NCBI GenBank assembly: GCA_002633025.1
Contig: NMRB01000398.1
Coordinates: 292,352-356,351 of the forward strand
DNA length: 64,000 bases
Source: Notospermus geniculatus
Taxonomy: Eukaryota > Nemertea > Pilidiophora > Heteronemertea > Lineidae
Direction of reading: 5' to 3'
This document shows, one piece after another, positions 36,500 through 46,403 of this stretch. The notes beneath the pieces were generated by a model. The model did not search any database, was not told where the DNA came from, and worked only from the letters and a program-made list of their open reading frames with translations. A program made the translations under genes and the position numbers. The first letter of the stretch is position 1; each line of letters begins with the position of its first letter.

Positions 36500-36690
36500 A
36501 AGTTCTGTGCAAACAGCAGTGCATTTCTTAGAAGAATTCACAGTGCATGCAGAAACCAGTCTATTTCTAAGGAGTGCACAGCGCATGCAGACAGCAGTGT
36601 ATTTCAAAGAGGAATGCGCAACACATGCAGACGGCAGTCTATTTCTAAGAGGAATCCACAGCGCATCATGCAAGCGTAGTCCATTTCTAA
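36500..36690. repeat. Minisatellite, 39-40-bp unit, about 4-5 copies
   Basis: Unit CATGCAGACAGCAGTCTATT followed by TCTAAGAGGAAT.CACAGCG. Open frames on both strands come from the repeat. Confidence 0.85.
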
Positions 36691-37535
36691 AATTGCTGTC
36701 CGCTTTGTGCGAGAACTTTTTGTGAGTGGAACTCTGCGACGTTTAAACTGCCGTTGTAAAACTTTTGCTCTAAGATGTCCAGCATTATATATATCATCAT
36801 ATTATCATGAACTGTATATTGACTGAACTGCAGATTGGAGGTATTTCTATAACCATTTGTTCTGCATTTTCAGAGACACAGAAGGGTGTACGTATGTGAT
36901 AGCGCAAGTTCTGAAGTCCTGTAGTTCAGTCATTTTGCAGAAATTTTCATCTGTACGTTTACTACAAGCTACAGTACCAATAGAGTTATCTCTTAAGTCG
37001 TCAAATCGCTGTACAGGGCATTACTTACAAGATTGTAGCCAAGAAGTGACACTATCATCTTGTTGCTTACACTATATACCTATGTGGCTAAAATTCTAAC
37101 CAATGTGTACATTTGTACTTTCCAAATGGCCCATGATAAGCATATGAAGAATTCTCAATGTGTAGAGGTCATTGTTGGCTATAACAACTAATGCTGAGGC
37201 TTCAAGAGCAGATTTGTAACATCGTGGCATTGAAAAAAGGCTTAAGTGTGAACTTCTTAACTTAAACTACTAGAATACCTCTGGTATCCCCCATTTCCCA
37301 TTAGCCTTTTGTCTGAGTGGCCTCTTCGTGTCTGCTTGGGGCATTGGACATTGTGAGGTGCGCTGTGTAGGTGCGTAGGTACTTACCTGCTTAATGGTGT
37401 CAATAGTTATCTTTGTCCAAAATATCTTGGGTGTTACAAAAATAACGCTGTGGTTGGCTTTTGTAGCATTTTCCAGCATGATTATTTTGAATGATCAGAT
37501 GAATTCCATTTGAACATTGCATGCCTTGCCTACCA

Positions 37536-37970
37536 TGATTTGCTTACAGGTTTCTGCAGGTGCAAAGGTTCATAAGCACGTGATCACAGTGTTGCTTACA
37601 GATTTCAGCTGGTGCAAAGGTTTGAGGGTGTGATCACAGTTGGCTTATAGATTTTTGCTGATGCAAAGGTCTGCATAAAGCAAGTGATCACAGTTTGCTT
37701 ACAGGTTTCTGCAGATGCAAAGGTTCATAAGCGTGTGATCACAGTTTGCTTACAGGTTTCTGCAGATGCAAATGTTCATAAGCACGTGATCACAGTTTGC
37801 TTACAGATTTCAGCTAGTGCAAAGGTTTGAGGTGTGATCACATTTGGCTTACAGATTTCTGCTGATGCAAAGGTCTGTATAAAGCCAGATAAAAAAGCAA
37901 GTGATCACAGTTTTCTTACAGATTTCAGCTGGTGCAAAGGTTCATACGCGCGTGATCACAGTTTGCTTAG
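37536..37970. repeat. Minisatellite, about 53-60-bp unit, about 7 copies
   Basis: Each unit has GTGATCACAG, TTTGCTTACAG, TTTCTGCAGATGCAAAGG and TTCATAAGC. TTTGCTTACAG resembles a splice acceptor, repeated in each copy. Confidence 0.9.
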
Positions 37971-38112
37971 GCCTTCAGATTGATTCGTAAGCACATGAAA
38001 AATGCCGAAGACTTGGTGAACTTTGTAATATATCATTTTCACAATCTTATTACTCGAGATGAAATCACTCTTGCAATATGCTATGCATGACTTGGTTGTT
38101 GATTTGTTACAG

Positions 38113-38147
38113 ATCAGATCAGATCAGATCAGATTAGATTAGATTGA
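38113..38147. repeat. AGATC microsatellite
   Basis: Four perfect AGATC repeats followed by AGATT variants. Confidence 0.9.
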
Positions 38148-39255
38148 GTCATATCCAGATATTTCTGTCAGCTCCCTATCCTGATTCAAGGAACAGTTCA
38201 TCTCCCAACTATTTGCGCCATCGTCACTTCGTAAAGCAGCCAGAGTCTGCTGGATTGAGCCCTGATGCTTGGTTCCCTTCTTCACCTCTCAAGTCTCAAG
38301 GGATTCATTCATTGCAATTCCACCGTCTGGGGATCAAGAATGTTTCATTGAAATGAGAATAATCGGTAACTGTGATGTTGTCAGTGCTATTGGAGTATGA
38401 GGGAGCAGACATAATTCATCATTTTCGGTCCTCCCGCTTGCGGGTTTCTACGCCTCTGCGTGAGGACAGGATTGAGAATCAGAACCTTTCAGTGATCTTA
38501 TTTGTACATGACATTCCCAATTCATTCTAGTTTTGTCCCAATATTTTGTTTGTGATTTTCATATGGCTGCTTATAGCAGGTTCACCGTGTTGTAAATTAA
38601 TCAACCACACTGCTGTATTATTCTGCTAGTCTGTTTTGGAGTACTTAATATCTGTGTAGAAGAAAAAATTAATAAAAAATATTACTGTTGCATGTCTTGT
38701 TTGGCAGGTAATTTGAGAAGAGTGACTCTTCTGTACTATTGGGCTTCTACGGCGTTTCCTGGGCTTTTTTCAGCCAATATTGGTAAAATGCCTCTAAGGG
38801 GTTAACTTGGTACTGAATAAAATTTATTTCGTTCATCATCTCTTAACTCCACATCAGTAATTCCCTTCTATTGCCTGAATCTCATTACAGATGCTCAGAG
38901 CATTCTCCCATAGTAGGGCTTTCTTCTTGCTCATCTTCATACACGTTTTGAGTGGTTGGAGAGGAGCGAGGTAAAAACCCTGCTATGGAAGGATGTTAAA
39001 TGGGGTCAACACCAGATGTCAACGGGCAACTTCTCATACACACATCTTATAAACTATGAAGGGCTTAGTGTTTCACTTATAGACATTGATAATATAACTC
39101 ATACAATCTTAGAGGTAGTTTCTCAAGTCAATATCAGCACGGTTCATCCAATGTAAACAGAGTGCGTCGGAGTAGCTCGTGTTGAAATCGACTTGAACTT
39201 ACCCGCTGTATATTACAGTTCATTCTACATGAAATCCATTTGGATGAATTCAACG

Positions 39256-39641
39256 TTAAAGCGAATGGCTCGCGAGTTTGTTGTGGCGCCATGACAGTTG
39301 GTCATCGATATCAAGCAGCATTTTGAGAAAAAGGCAAAAGAAGGATTTTAGTTTAATGGGAAATGCATTAGACAGCCAAACTTCGGAGGCGCATTCTGCA
39401 AAATCTGCCGCTTCAAAATCAATGGGAATAGTACAAACTGTACATCTTGCCCTTCTGAATTTGAAAACGTCATTAACCCATTTTAACAAATTTTTAATGG
39501 AACCTCGTCCCCAGTGTTTACATTCGCATATTTGCACGTGTTGCATATGGCTGGGGCACGGCTTTGCCTGGAGGCTAGATTCACTCTCTATGGAAGGTAC
39601 CACCAAAAATGTAAACAAACCCCGCGAGCCATTCGCTTTAA
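39256..39641. mobile_element. TTAA-flanked inverted-repeat element, copy 2
   Basis: A 386-bp copy of the element at 6644-7030, same orientation, with TTAA at both borders and moderate sequence divergence. Supports a family mobilised by a piggyBac-like transposase elsewhere in the genome. Confidence 0.8.
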
Positions 39642-39716
39642 TATTTAGTGATGGAAGGATTTGAGAGATATCATCTTACCCTGACAAAGGTTCCAATGGG
39701 AGCAGTCAGCCGTGCT

Positions 39717-39861
39717 GGGACCATATTCCCAAAGCCCCCGTAACTATAAGGGTACACAAATCCTTTGTGAGGCTGATAGTGAACAATAGGTTGTCCGCAA
39801 ATGGACAATAGTTTACGCACTCCGTGGAGTTACGGAGGCTTCGTGAATAAGGTCCCTGATC
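39717..39861. mobile_element. Foldback element, GGGACCATATTCCCAAAGC termini
   Basis: GGGACCATATTC..AAGCCCCCGTAACT at the left; AGTTACGGAGGCTTCGTGAA..GGTCCC at the right. Confidence 0.65.
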
Positions 39862-40017
39862 GCCAAAAGACGACAGCAAAGTTCTGTTGGACCAATACAA
39901 TAGAAAATTCTCCTGATTGGTGCTTAGTCAACCATGAATGGGTCCGATTGAGTTGGCCCGTAGTGACTCCTATTGGTCAACTGACTGACAGCTCCTGTTG
40001 CTCGGCCCTCACTCAGT

Positions 40018-40491
40018 TTAGTCGAGGAGGGGCGAAGTGACTGTAGGCCCCGATATGTCAAGATGAGATAAATTGATCAGGATGTAGTTGGTCTTGCACC
40101 GCTTTGGAGGTCTGTGCTTGCCTGTTTTGGTCGTGAAGCCTGTGGTACTGACAGAACCAAATGACTGAATGTACCCATCTGTAGGGCCAGTGCTTTTGAC
40201 AATTCTGGCTTTTTTCGGGGAGGTATTGGCATCAAAAAAGTGAACCTCATAACTCTGAGGACTAACTTCTGGGGAGATGGCAGTTTCTGTTATTCCATAA
40301 TCTTCAACATACATGCTCATTTTACCTTTGTAATAATTAATATATGACATGTTCTGACACTTATTGCAAATAAACTGTGGTTCACAGCACTGTTGCTTTG
40401 CCCAGTATTTCTGTGCTTCTCGTTCGTTGAATCTAGTATCGAATACAAGCTTTTGCCCACCATGCAAATAGTGCTTGATGAATGTGTGCAT
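40018..40491 (-). CDS. Unrecognised 157-codon open frame
   Basis: I do not recognise this protein. It is the longest frame of the window outside known exons. Upstream in frame is a good acceptor (GATACGTTTCAG, exon side from about 40499), so it may be a terminal exon rather than start at its poorly flanked ATG. Visible: a Cys pattern CCEPQFICNKC in the N-terminal third, suggestive of half a zinc ribbon; aromatic-rich NMSYINYYKGKMSMYVEDYG; then a Ser/Thr/Lys-rich tail (TGFTTKTGKHRPPKRCK). It lies on the TMEM216 strand, 1.1 kb past that gene's stop. It could be a host exon, a decayed retrogene or part of a transposon protein. Confidence 0.35.
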   Translation of the reverse strand: MHTFIKHYLHGGQKLVFDTRFNEREAQKYWAKQQCCEPQFICNKCQNMSYINYYKGKMSMYVEDYGITETAISPEVSPQSYEVHFFDANTSPKKARIVKSTGPTDGYIQSFGSVSTTGFTTKTGKHRPPKRCKTNYILINLSHLDISGPTVTSPLLD

Positions 40492-40682
40492 ACAGAGTAC
40501 TGAAACGTATCAATGTGACATTTGTATCAAATGGATCGTGAACCTGGCTTATTATTTTATGCATTGTAATATTTATACAGCATTAAATTCAAAATGTGTT
40601 AAATTTTGCTGTTTTCTTTTGCACGATGTTGTGTTTAGCTGGTCTCTTTGTGTGCATAGATATCATCAAGCATCCTCCCCCT

Positions 40683-40791
40683 CCCCATATCTTATAATAA
40701 GAGTTGTCCTCCAGAAATTTCGCAAATTTTTGACCCCAACCGGGGTCTTCTTCAGGTTTGCACTTTCAAGTCGAGCTACAAGAAGTGTAAT
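40683..40791 (-). mobile_element. Retroelement 3'-end-like hairpin repeat, copy 1
   Basis: On the minus strand CCTGAAGAAGACCCC, a short loop, GGGGTC, then AAAAATTTGCGAAATTTC. A hairpin after CTGAAGAAG is common near ends of Penelope-like and some LINE elements. The second copy is at 53221-53313. Confidence 0.5.
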
Positions 40792-41092
40792 GAATTCGCC
40801 ATGTCTATTAACTCATTGACTTTTGTGAACAAAGCCGATGATGGCTGTAATTCACTGGATATACTCTACTTGAATACAGTCCTTGATCAACTAGGCCATC
40901 AATGAAATGCAGACAATACCAATGTAGATAATTCTAAATTCTTTTTTTTCACAATTAAATATAAACTATTTACAGTTGGTATGAAGCGATATGAGAGTAT
41001 GACCTCTCGTTGACAAGTTTGAAAAGGCATGATCAAGGACTTCTCAGTTGCCCAATCAATGAGTGAATGATATACATGTACCGGTACCTGTA

Positions 41093-41098
41093 TTTATT
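41093..41098 (-). terminator. Candidate poly(A) signal of TMEM216
   Basis: AATAAA on the minus strand about 500 bases after the inferred stop. No other strong candidate was seen between them. Confidence 0.3.
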
Positions 41099-41591
41099 GA
41101 TGTGTAAAAACGTTCCAGAACTTTGTGAATGAAGTCCTTGGTTTTCTGTCCTTCTACCTACCAATACTACTCTCCATTGGTTATGTAAAATAAAGCCTAA
41201 AGGCTCTTTCACAATCCACACTCGAATCAGTATGATATGATCCTACATGTACTTGCTGAACTACTTCCTCAAAACCCATTATGAAAGGTTTTGTTCTCAG
41301 TTGACACCACCTACAGGTGTACTCATATGGTCATCCTCAACAGTCAAGAAAGATGCCAGTATCAAGATTTAAGTGCAGAGCCATCCGAGGTAGAATCAGT
41401 GCTAGACAGCTGTGACAGTTAAGATCAGAACCTGCCCATCCTGAGGTGCATGACATTGATGTGACATTTGTCAGTAATTGACCAGAAATACATGTACCTC
41501 TTGAGGTGATTTTATAAGCACACTTGAGCAACTCTACACTCTTAAGTCTTCTAAACATAAGGACGGAGTAAAATGTATTCTGTTGTATCTT

Positions 41592-41607
41592 TCAGTATGG
41601 TGCAGCT
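41592..41607 (-). CDS. TMEM216: TMEM216 exon 4: five-codon coding tail
   Basis: Acceptor TGATTTTTCAG; enters phase 2; adds Ala-Ala-Pro-Tyr and TGA. It restores a total length within one residue of the human protein, but such a short coding part cannot be confirmed by similarity. Confidence 0.5.
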
Positions 41608-42678
41608 CTGAAAAATCAAAGTAGCTGGGGTAAATAGCCGGCTTTGCCAGTACATGTACTTCTAACAGTTATCAAATGGTAACTTCCATGCCCTACAATG
41701 CAAGCCACAAATTAAGGAGCCTGTCAAGGACATTCTCAGACACCAAACTGTGATTTGTCAGCTGCCACTAACTTAGTGCCTGTCATGATGACAGGCACAA
41801 ATTACAGGGTTTTACTACAATAATCCTTACAAGGCAGGCACTGAATCTGTGGTGGCAGACACCAAATAAACTGGTCTGCCATTTTGTCAGATGCCTTTCA
41901 AAACATTACTTTGAGGCTTCCAATGATGTCTGTACCAGAAAATGACCAGAAACCCTGCGGTCATCAGGATATTCAATTTCTCGGATGAATTTTCAGATTC
42001 AGACTCACCTGGCAAATGTTACAATGGCAACTATTGAGAAAATGAGCTCCAAACCTAGGAAAGCTAATTCAATGGCACACAAGATGACCTCAACTCGCAA
42101 TACGTATGTCTGCCACAGGAGCATGTAGATGATGCCTATCAGAACAGGAATGCTCATCACAAGGGACAAGATCACAGCTACCATCCGCTCGGTCAGGTTA
42201 CCTTTCTGTCCTGAAATCAAAAGAATATCATGTAGGTGTAGGTCGATCTAGAAATCTATTCAGTGTAAAGATAATGAACTGTACCATTACTCACCCAGGA
42301 ATATTCTGATGGCTTCAAGAAGTGTGATGAAGCATACTATGATGATTTCAGCTGCAAGAATTCCCTCAGCAAATGGCAATATCTGACCTGAAAACAAACC
42401 ACTTGGAATGGTAGAAAAAAGACAAAACAGCATTTTCTTTCAAAAAATCGTCATGGAAGTTGAGAATTTGTTGGGTGTCTTTTAAATATTTATTGATTCT
42501 GGTGTCAAGATATCAATGGTGATTTAACTCCAGCTGATTGATGACATAACTTACTTTTATAAATGTAGAGGAGAATTTCTGCTGTGAAGAATACGCCGAA
42601 GTACCAGCCATTGCAGTAAAGCAATACTTGGTACGGGAGTGATGAGCGCTGTACAACAGTCAAGGAATAGCTAGGCAT
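41592..42678 (-). CDS. TMEM216: TMEM216, transition-zone tetraspan membrane protein (complete, four exons)
   Basis: TMEM216 is part of the MKS/tectonic module at the ciliary transition zone, where it helps gate entry of membrane proteins; the human gene is mutated in Joubert and Meckel syndromes. Four exons join into 144 codons plus stop (human protein: 145). Four hydrophobic segments are visible: VLLYCNGWYFGVFFTAEILL, ILAAEIIIVCFITLL, MVAVILSLVMSIPVLIGIIY and the last from VILCAIELAFLGLELIFSIV. Family marks are the NGWY motif after a Leu-Pro/Pro-Leu, EAIRIFLG..GNL between segments 2 and 3, and LLWQTYVLRVEVIL before segment 4, matching LLLQTYVLRLEVIM in human. Divergent from SND1 across about 1.6 kb. 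TMEM80 and TMEM17 are relatives, but the loop motifs favour TMEM216. Confidence 0.92.
42009..42210 (-). CDS. TMEM216: TMEM216 exon 3
   Basis: Acceptor TTGATTTCAG, donor AG|GTGAGT; phase 1 to phase 2. Encodes segments 3 and 4 with QTYVLRVEVIL. Without splicing the frame would stop at the donor (TGA), so protein length hardly depends on the last exon. Confidence 0.93.
42295..42387 (-). CDS. TMEM216: TMEM216 exon 2
   Basis: Acceptor TTGTTTTCAG, donor G|GTGAGT; phase 1 to phase 1. Encodes the second membrane segment and EAIRIFLG. Confidence 0.92.
42555..42678 (-). CDS. TMEM216: TMEM216 exon 1
   Basis: Starts MPSYSLTVVQRSSLPYQVLL; donor A|GTAAGT; leaves phase 1. The ATG is chosen because it gives the family's usual short N-terminus before NGWY. 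Confidence 0.88.
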
Positions 42679-43079
42679 AATGGGGATTGTGAAAATATGA
42701 AAGTCTCATTTTCCAAGCAAATATGTGAGTCTGACTTACATTCCAATGTCAACAATGGTTCCTGATGAAGACATAACAACCCCCTAACACAGCCTTGCCC
42801 AAGCACAAAATTTGGCCTCATAAAAGCCCTAGCCTATGGTAGGCCTAGGCAGGACCTAGACATGCCTCTGCTGCCTAGACAATGATTTATGAGAGTTGGT
42901 TGGCTTGGTCGACTGGCAACATTGGGTACTGTAGGCCTACTGGGTGGGAATAGCAAGTTGGCCATCCATTCTGGCATTCATCCATCAGATCAGGCATCAG
43001 CATGAGGCTGCTGTCAAATTATTAAATGAAATGGTCCATGGACCATGTGCTCACCTGGGTGAACGTACCAGAAAAACAA

Positions 43080-43810
43080 ATGACAAATGTTAAATCGAAA
43101 TGTTTCAGGGTCATGTATCCTCATTAGATGCACCTGACATGCCTGATAAAAAATTGGAGACGATCAAGGTAGTTCAGGAGTTACTGGACTTTGAGCTTTG
43201 GTTTTGGCCACCTGGTTGCCAAGTGGAGAATCGAACTGGACCGAAAAGTGGTGTCATTGGTAACCTGACATAGGGGTGTACACATGTATGTACCAAGTTT
43301 CAAGTCAATAGCCCAAAAGCAGTTATGAAACGCACCACCAAATGCCTAAATTTTGAACTTTGACCTCTGTGACCTTGAAAAGTCGGTCAAATCAAAAACC
43401 CCTTACTTATGTCATGCATCCTCATTAGAAGCACCAATGATAAAAATTTGGAGAGGATCCAGTCATTAGTTCATGAGTTATTGCACTTTTTGTGTTTTTG
43501 GTTTCCGCCACCTGGTGGCCAAGCTAAGGGTCAAATCGGACCGAAACTTGGGGTCATAGGTCATCTGACCAAGGTGTATATATGTACCGAATTTCAGGCC
43601 AATAGCACCTGCGGTTACGAAACATGCCACTTAAAGGCAAAATTTTGAACATTTTCGTGTTACGCCACCTGGCGGCCATATTGGAACCTTAATCAGGCCG
43701 AAATTTGACGTGCTTGTAAAGGTCATCTAGAAGGAGGTACATATCAAATTTGATCGCTCTGGGTCAAGTCGTTCCTGAGTTACAGCACATTTGATGATTT
43801 TCGGGTTACG
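43080..43810. repeat. Satellite-like tandem repeat, about 280-bp unit
   Basis: Units share GTCATGxATCCTCATTAGA, TTGGAGACGATC, GCCACCTGGTGGCCA, GGACCGAAA..GGGTCAT and TGTACCAA.TTTCA. At least two and a half units; the array ends at a single N (43811). Confidence 0.7.
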
Positions 43811-43829
43811 NCTTTATTGATGACTTGAG

Positions 43830-44308
43830 GTGGAGAATGCCTGTTGGGTGTGGATCACCTCTCGAACAACCTCATTTAGTTGTAAAAGCCAATGAAAACA
43901 GTACTTTGGTCTATTCATCTATCGACGGCCCAGTCTCGGGCTCGAATCTAGGTTCCGGTTTTATCACAACCGGACCTCTGACCTCATTTGCATACGGAAA
44001 TTTTACACTCGGCGCCAATTTCCGATTGTCGTCGGCGAGATCAACGCAGACTCAATGAATTCCCATTGTGTTATGCAGATTGAGGGTGAGAGGTCATGAC
44101 TATAATTACATTTCGACCAATGGGAATATTTGTTGTTGTTTACATTTAGCGAACGGAGAGAACAGAGCACGTTTGTTGTATCCATTCAAGTGACAAACTA
44201 TTTTGTGTCCTTTTTTGGCGAGTAACTTCTTATGAAGTGGAAAGAAGTAGTCATTGAGGCGCAATATAAGGAATAACAATAAGACACTGCTCTGGTGGAC
44301 GAGAGACA
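43830..44308 (+). promoter_or_regulatory. Putative SND1 promoter region
   Basis: Less AT-rich than its surroundings. Contains an octamer ATTTGCAT (43986-43993) and a CCAAT box (44117-44121) ahead of the candidate first exon. No TATA box was seen. Inferred only from position and motifs. Confidence 0.3.
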
Positions 44309-44317
44309 ATGCAACAG
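44309..44317 (+). CDS. SND1: Candidate SND1 first coding exon (Met-Gln-Gln)
   Basis: ATGCAACAG followed by the donor GTGAAG, phase 0, with A at -3. The next SND1 exon begins in phase 0 with [11 protein letters not shown], so this would give MQQVLSGD, shorter than the 25-residue lead of human SND1. No other suitable start was found between here and 46254. Confidence 0.3.
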
Positions 44318-44328
44318 GTGAAGTCGGG

Positions 44329-45397
44329 CAGGCCGCGCGCGAAATTTTTTTTCCCACATGAGTTCGGGACACCAACCTTATCTCATTTGCATACAGCCAA
44401 TCAGGGCTGCTGTTGACGTAAACGTGGTGGAGCACGTGCGCAACTTTACCCAGATAGGATTGTTTCGTTGGATGATAGGTGGCAGTGTCCAATATTGTTT
44501 AAAGGGGAATGTACCACAGATTTTTGGCAGGCCACAGAATTATTTTTATACAAGTTTTTTTCCTTGGTTATTTGCCTCATAGGACACATTTATCCTGAAA
44601 TACATGCAATTCAATTTGGTCAGGTGGTGGGTAGAAACGCCACCCCCCCCCCCCCCCAGAAGCCAAAAATAACATTAGGTAAACATCCATATAATCCATG
44701 TTTTTCATACATGTAGGGATGACAGTTGGGGCAATTTGGGTGATTTTGGCCCAAATTTTCACCCCCGAAATAGATGGGGGATTAAAAGTCGCCAAAAAGT
44801 AGGCCTACTTTAAATTAGTCAAAATATCTATCAAAACAGTGCAGTTTGATCTGCTGGGGTCAAGTCTCCCTCTCGCTTCAAAAGTAGGCCTAGTCCAAAT
44901 TTTGAGGAGGCGAAATAATTTCTCTCTTCGGAGTCCTATTTCATCAGTTTTCAGAGTGTCCTCTTCAGAAAATTTCAGGAAGACAAAAATCAGATAGAGT
45001 CCTCATGGTCACATATTTCCATTATATCAAAGATTTTATTTCATGTACAAAAATAACCAAATAGTAACCAAAAAGTAACCAAATAGTAGGCCTACATGAG
45101 TCAGGACTCTCCGTTGTGATATGTGGTAATGATCTGCAGCATGCCTCCATTACTTTTCAAACTACAACATTCTAATAGTAAAACCAATTAACGTGCTCAT
45201 TCTCAACTTAGAGCTTGAAACTTTGAGCTTGAAACTGTGCCAGCTTTTCCGAAGCATGACGGAAAGTCCCGAAGTGTTCCGAATGTACACGTGCTCCACC
45301 ATGTTTACGTCAACAACAGCCCTGATTGGCTGTATGCAAATGAGATAAGGTTGGTGTCCGGAACTCATGTGGGAAAAAAAATTTCGCAGGCCGCGCC
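44329..45397. repeat. Inverted-repeat pair, about 110-bp arms
   Basis: Arms 44329-44438 and 45288-45397 are inverted and about 95% alike. Each carries an octamer (ATTTGCAT), a CCAAT box (AGCCAATCAG) and a CACGTG E box. The spacing of about 850 bp fits a foldback element or an inverted duplication; neither arm is coding. Confidence 0.8.
44641..44659. repeat. Poly-C tract
   Basis: A long run of C ending in CAG; such runs are error-prone in assemblies. Confidence 0.8.
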
Positions 45398-45417
45398 GTA
45401 TACATGGGATGACACCT

Positions 45418-45730
45418 AGGGCCGTATTCATAAAGGGTGTTTAGCCTAATCAGCGTACAAATTCTGCATGACACAGATTAAAGGCCTAGAAAACTATTGT
45501 CTGATGTCTGTATGGTGCTTCACGAGAGGCATTTACCCGCAGGATAATCACACGCGTACAACTATCCTGTGTCTAACCCCAAGAGCACAAAGGAAAAGTT
45601 AAACGATCAGGCAGGCTTGTCTAGAATTTGTCCAACACTTTCTTTTGTCCTCTCACACTGAGCCGCAGGAAAGTTAGACGCGTGTGATCATCTTGTGGGT
45701 AAATGCCAGAGATCAGGCAGCATACAACTG
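45418..45730. mobile_element. Long-arm foldback element, copy 2 (right end lost)
   Basis: Its left arm matches 23221-23626 (GGGCCGTATTCATAAAGGG); the interior is in the opposite orientation and the right arm is truncated. Immediately follows the inverted-repeat pair. Confidence 0.8.
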
Positions 45731-46253
45731 TATTTCAGCAGTGACAGTGTTGTTGGAGACCTGTAGCTGTAGGCCGTATAGATGAGGCCGTAGGCCTACT
45801 TTGCAGAAGGGAAGGCCTATCAATACCATTACCATGACTGCAGTTCATGATTATGAACATAGCCTACAAACCATGTGATGTGTGGGCCAAGCATACCCCT
45901 AGGCCTAGATAGGCTACCCTGTAGTGTAGGCCTATTGTTGGCCGCCATCAGTACCAGTAGGCCTATTCCATTGTACTGCAATAGTGGGCTAGGGCTTGGA
46001 TTGGAGATTGACTAGGCCTATGCCTTGCAGTACCGGTATATAGACTTCTGTAGGCCCACATGATATAGATGGGTTTAAGTTAAGAGGAGAAGCTTATAAG
46101 GCCTATCAGTGAGCTTGTTAGGTACTTTTCAAAACCAAATGGCAAAATAGGAGTGGCCTAGCTTCAATTTTGATCAGTGGTTGCATCTGTTAAAACTTCA
46201 AAATACCTTCCTATTCCTGTAATTTTTTTCAAGCCATTCAATTTCTTCTCCAG

Positions 46254-46403
46254 GTGTTATCTGGTGATGCCCTTGTCATCAGAGGTCAACCCAAAGGGGG
46301 TCCTCCACCAGAAAGGACGATCTGTTTATCCAACATAACAGCCCCTAGATTGGCCAGGAGAGCAAATCCGGCTGGGGGCACAGCAGAGGCTACTCCTGAT
46401 GAG
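46254..46403 (+). CDS. SND1: SND1 exon: start of SN1
   Basis: Acceptor TTCTTCTCCAG, donor GAG|GTAGGA; phase 0 both ends. [20 protein letters not shown] matches human [20 protein letters not shown]. Confidence 0.96.

Larger units (their letters stand above)
32220..40017. other. Intergenic or 3' UTR region without a recognised gene
   Basis: No frame has both recognisable protein similarity and splice support. It holds four tandem-repeat arrays, a stretch (32880-33360) unusually rich in GAGTACC/GTACTC words, a foldback element, and the second TTAA element. Confidence 0.5.

Noticed and set aside
34835-37970. CRISPR-like arrays
   Set aside because: Repeats are contiguous or degenerate with no unique spacers of constant length, and the DNA is clearly animal.
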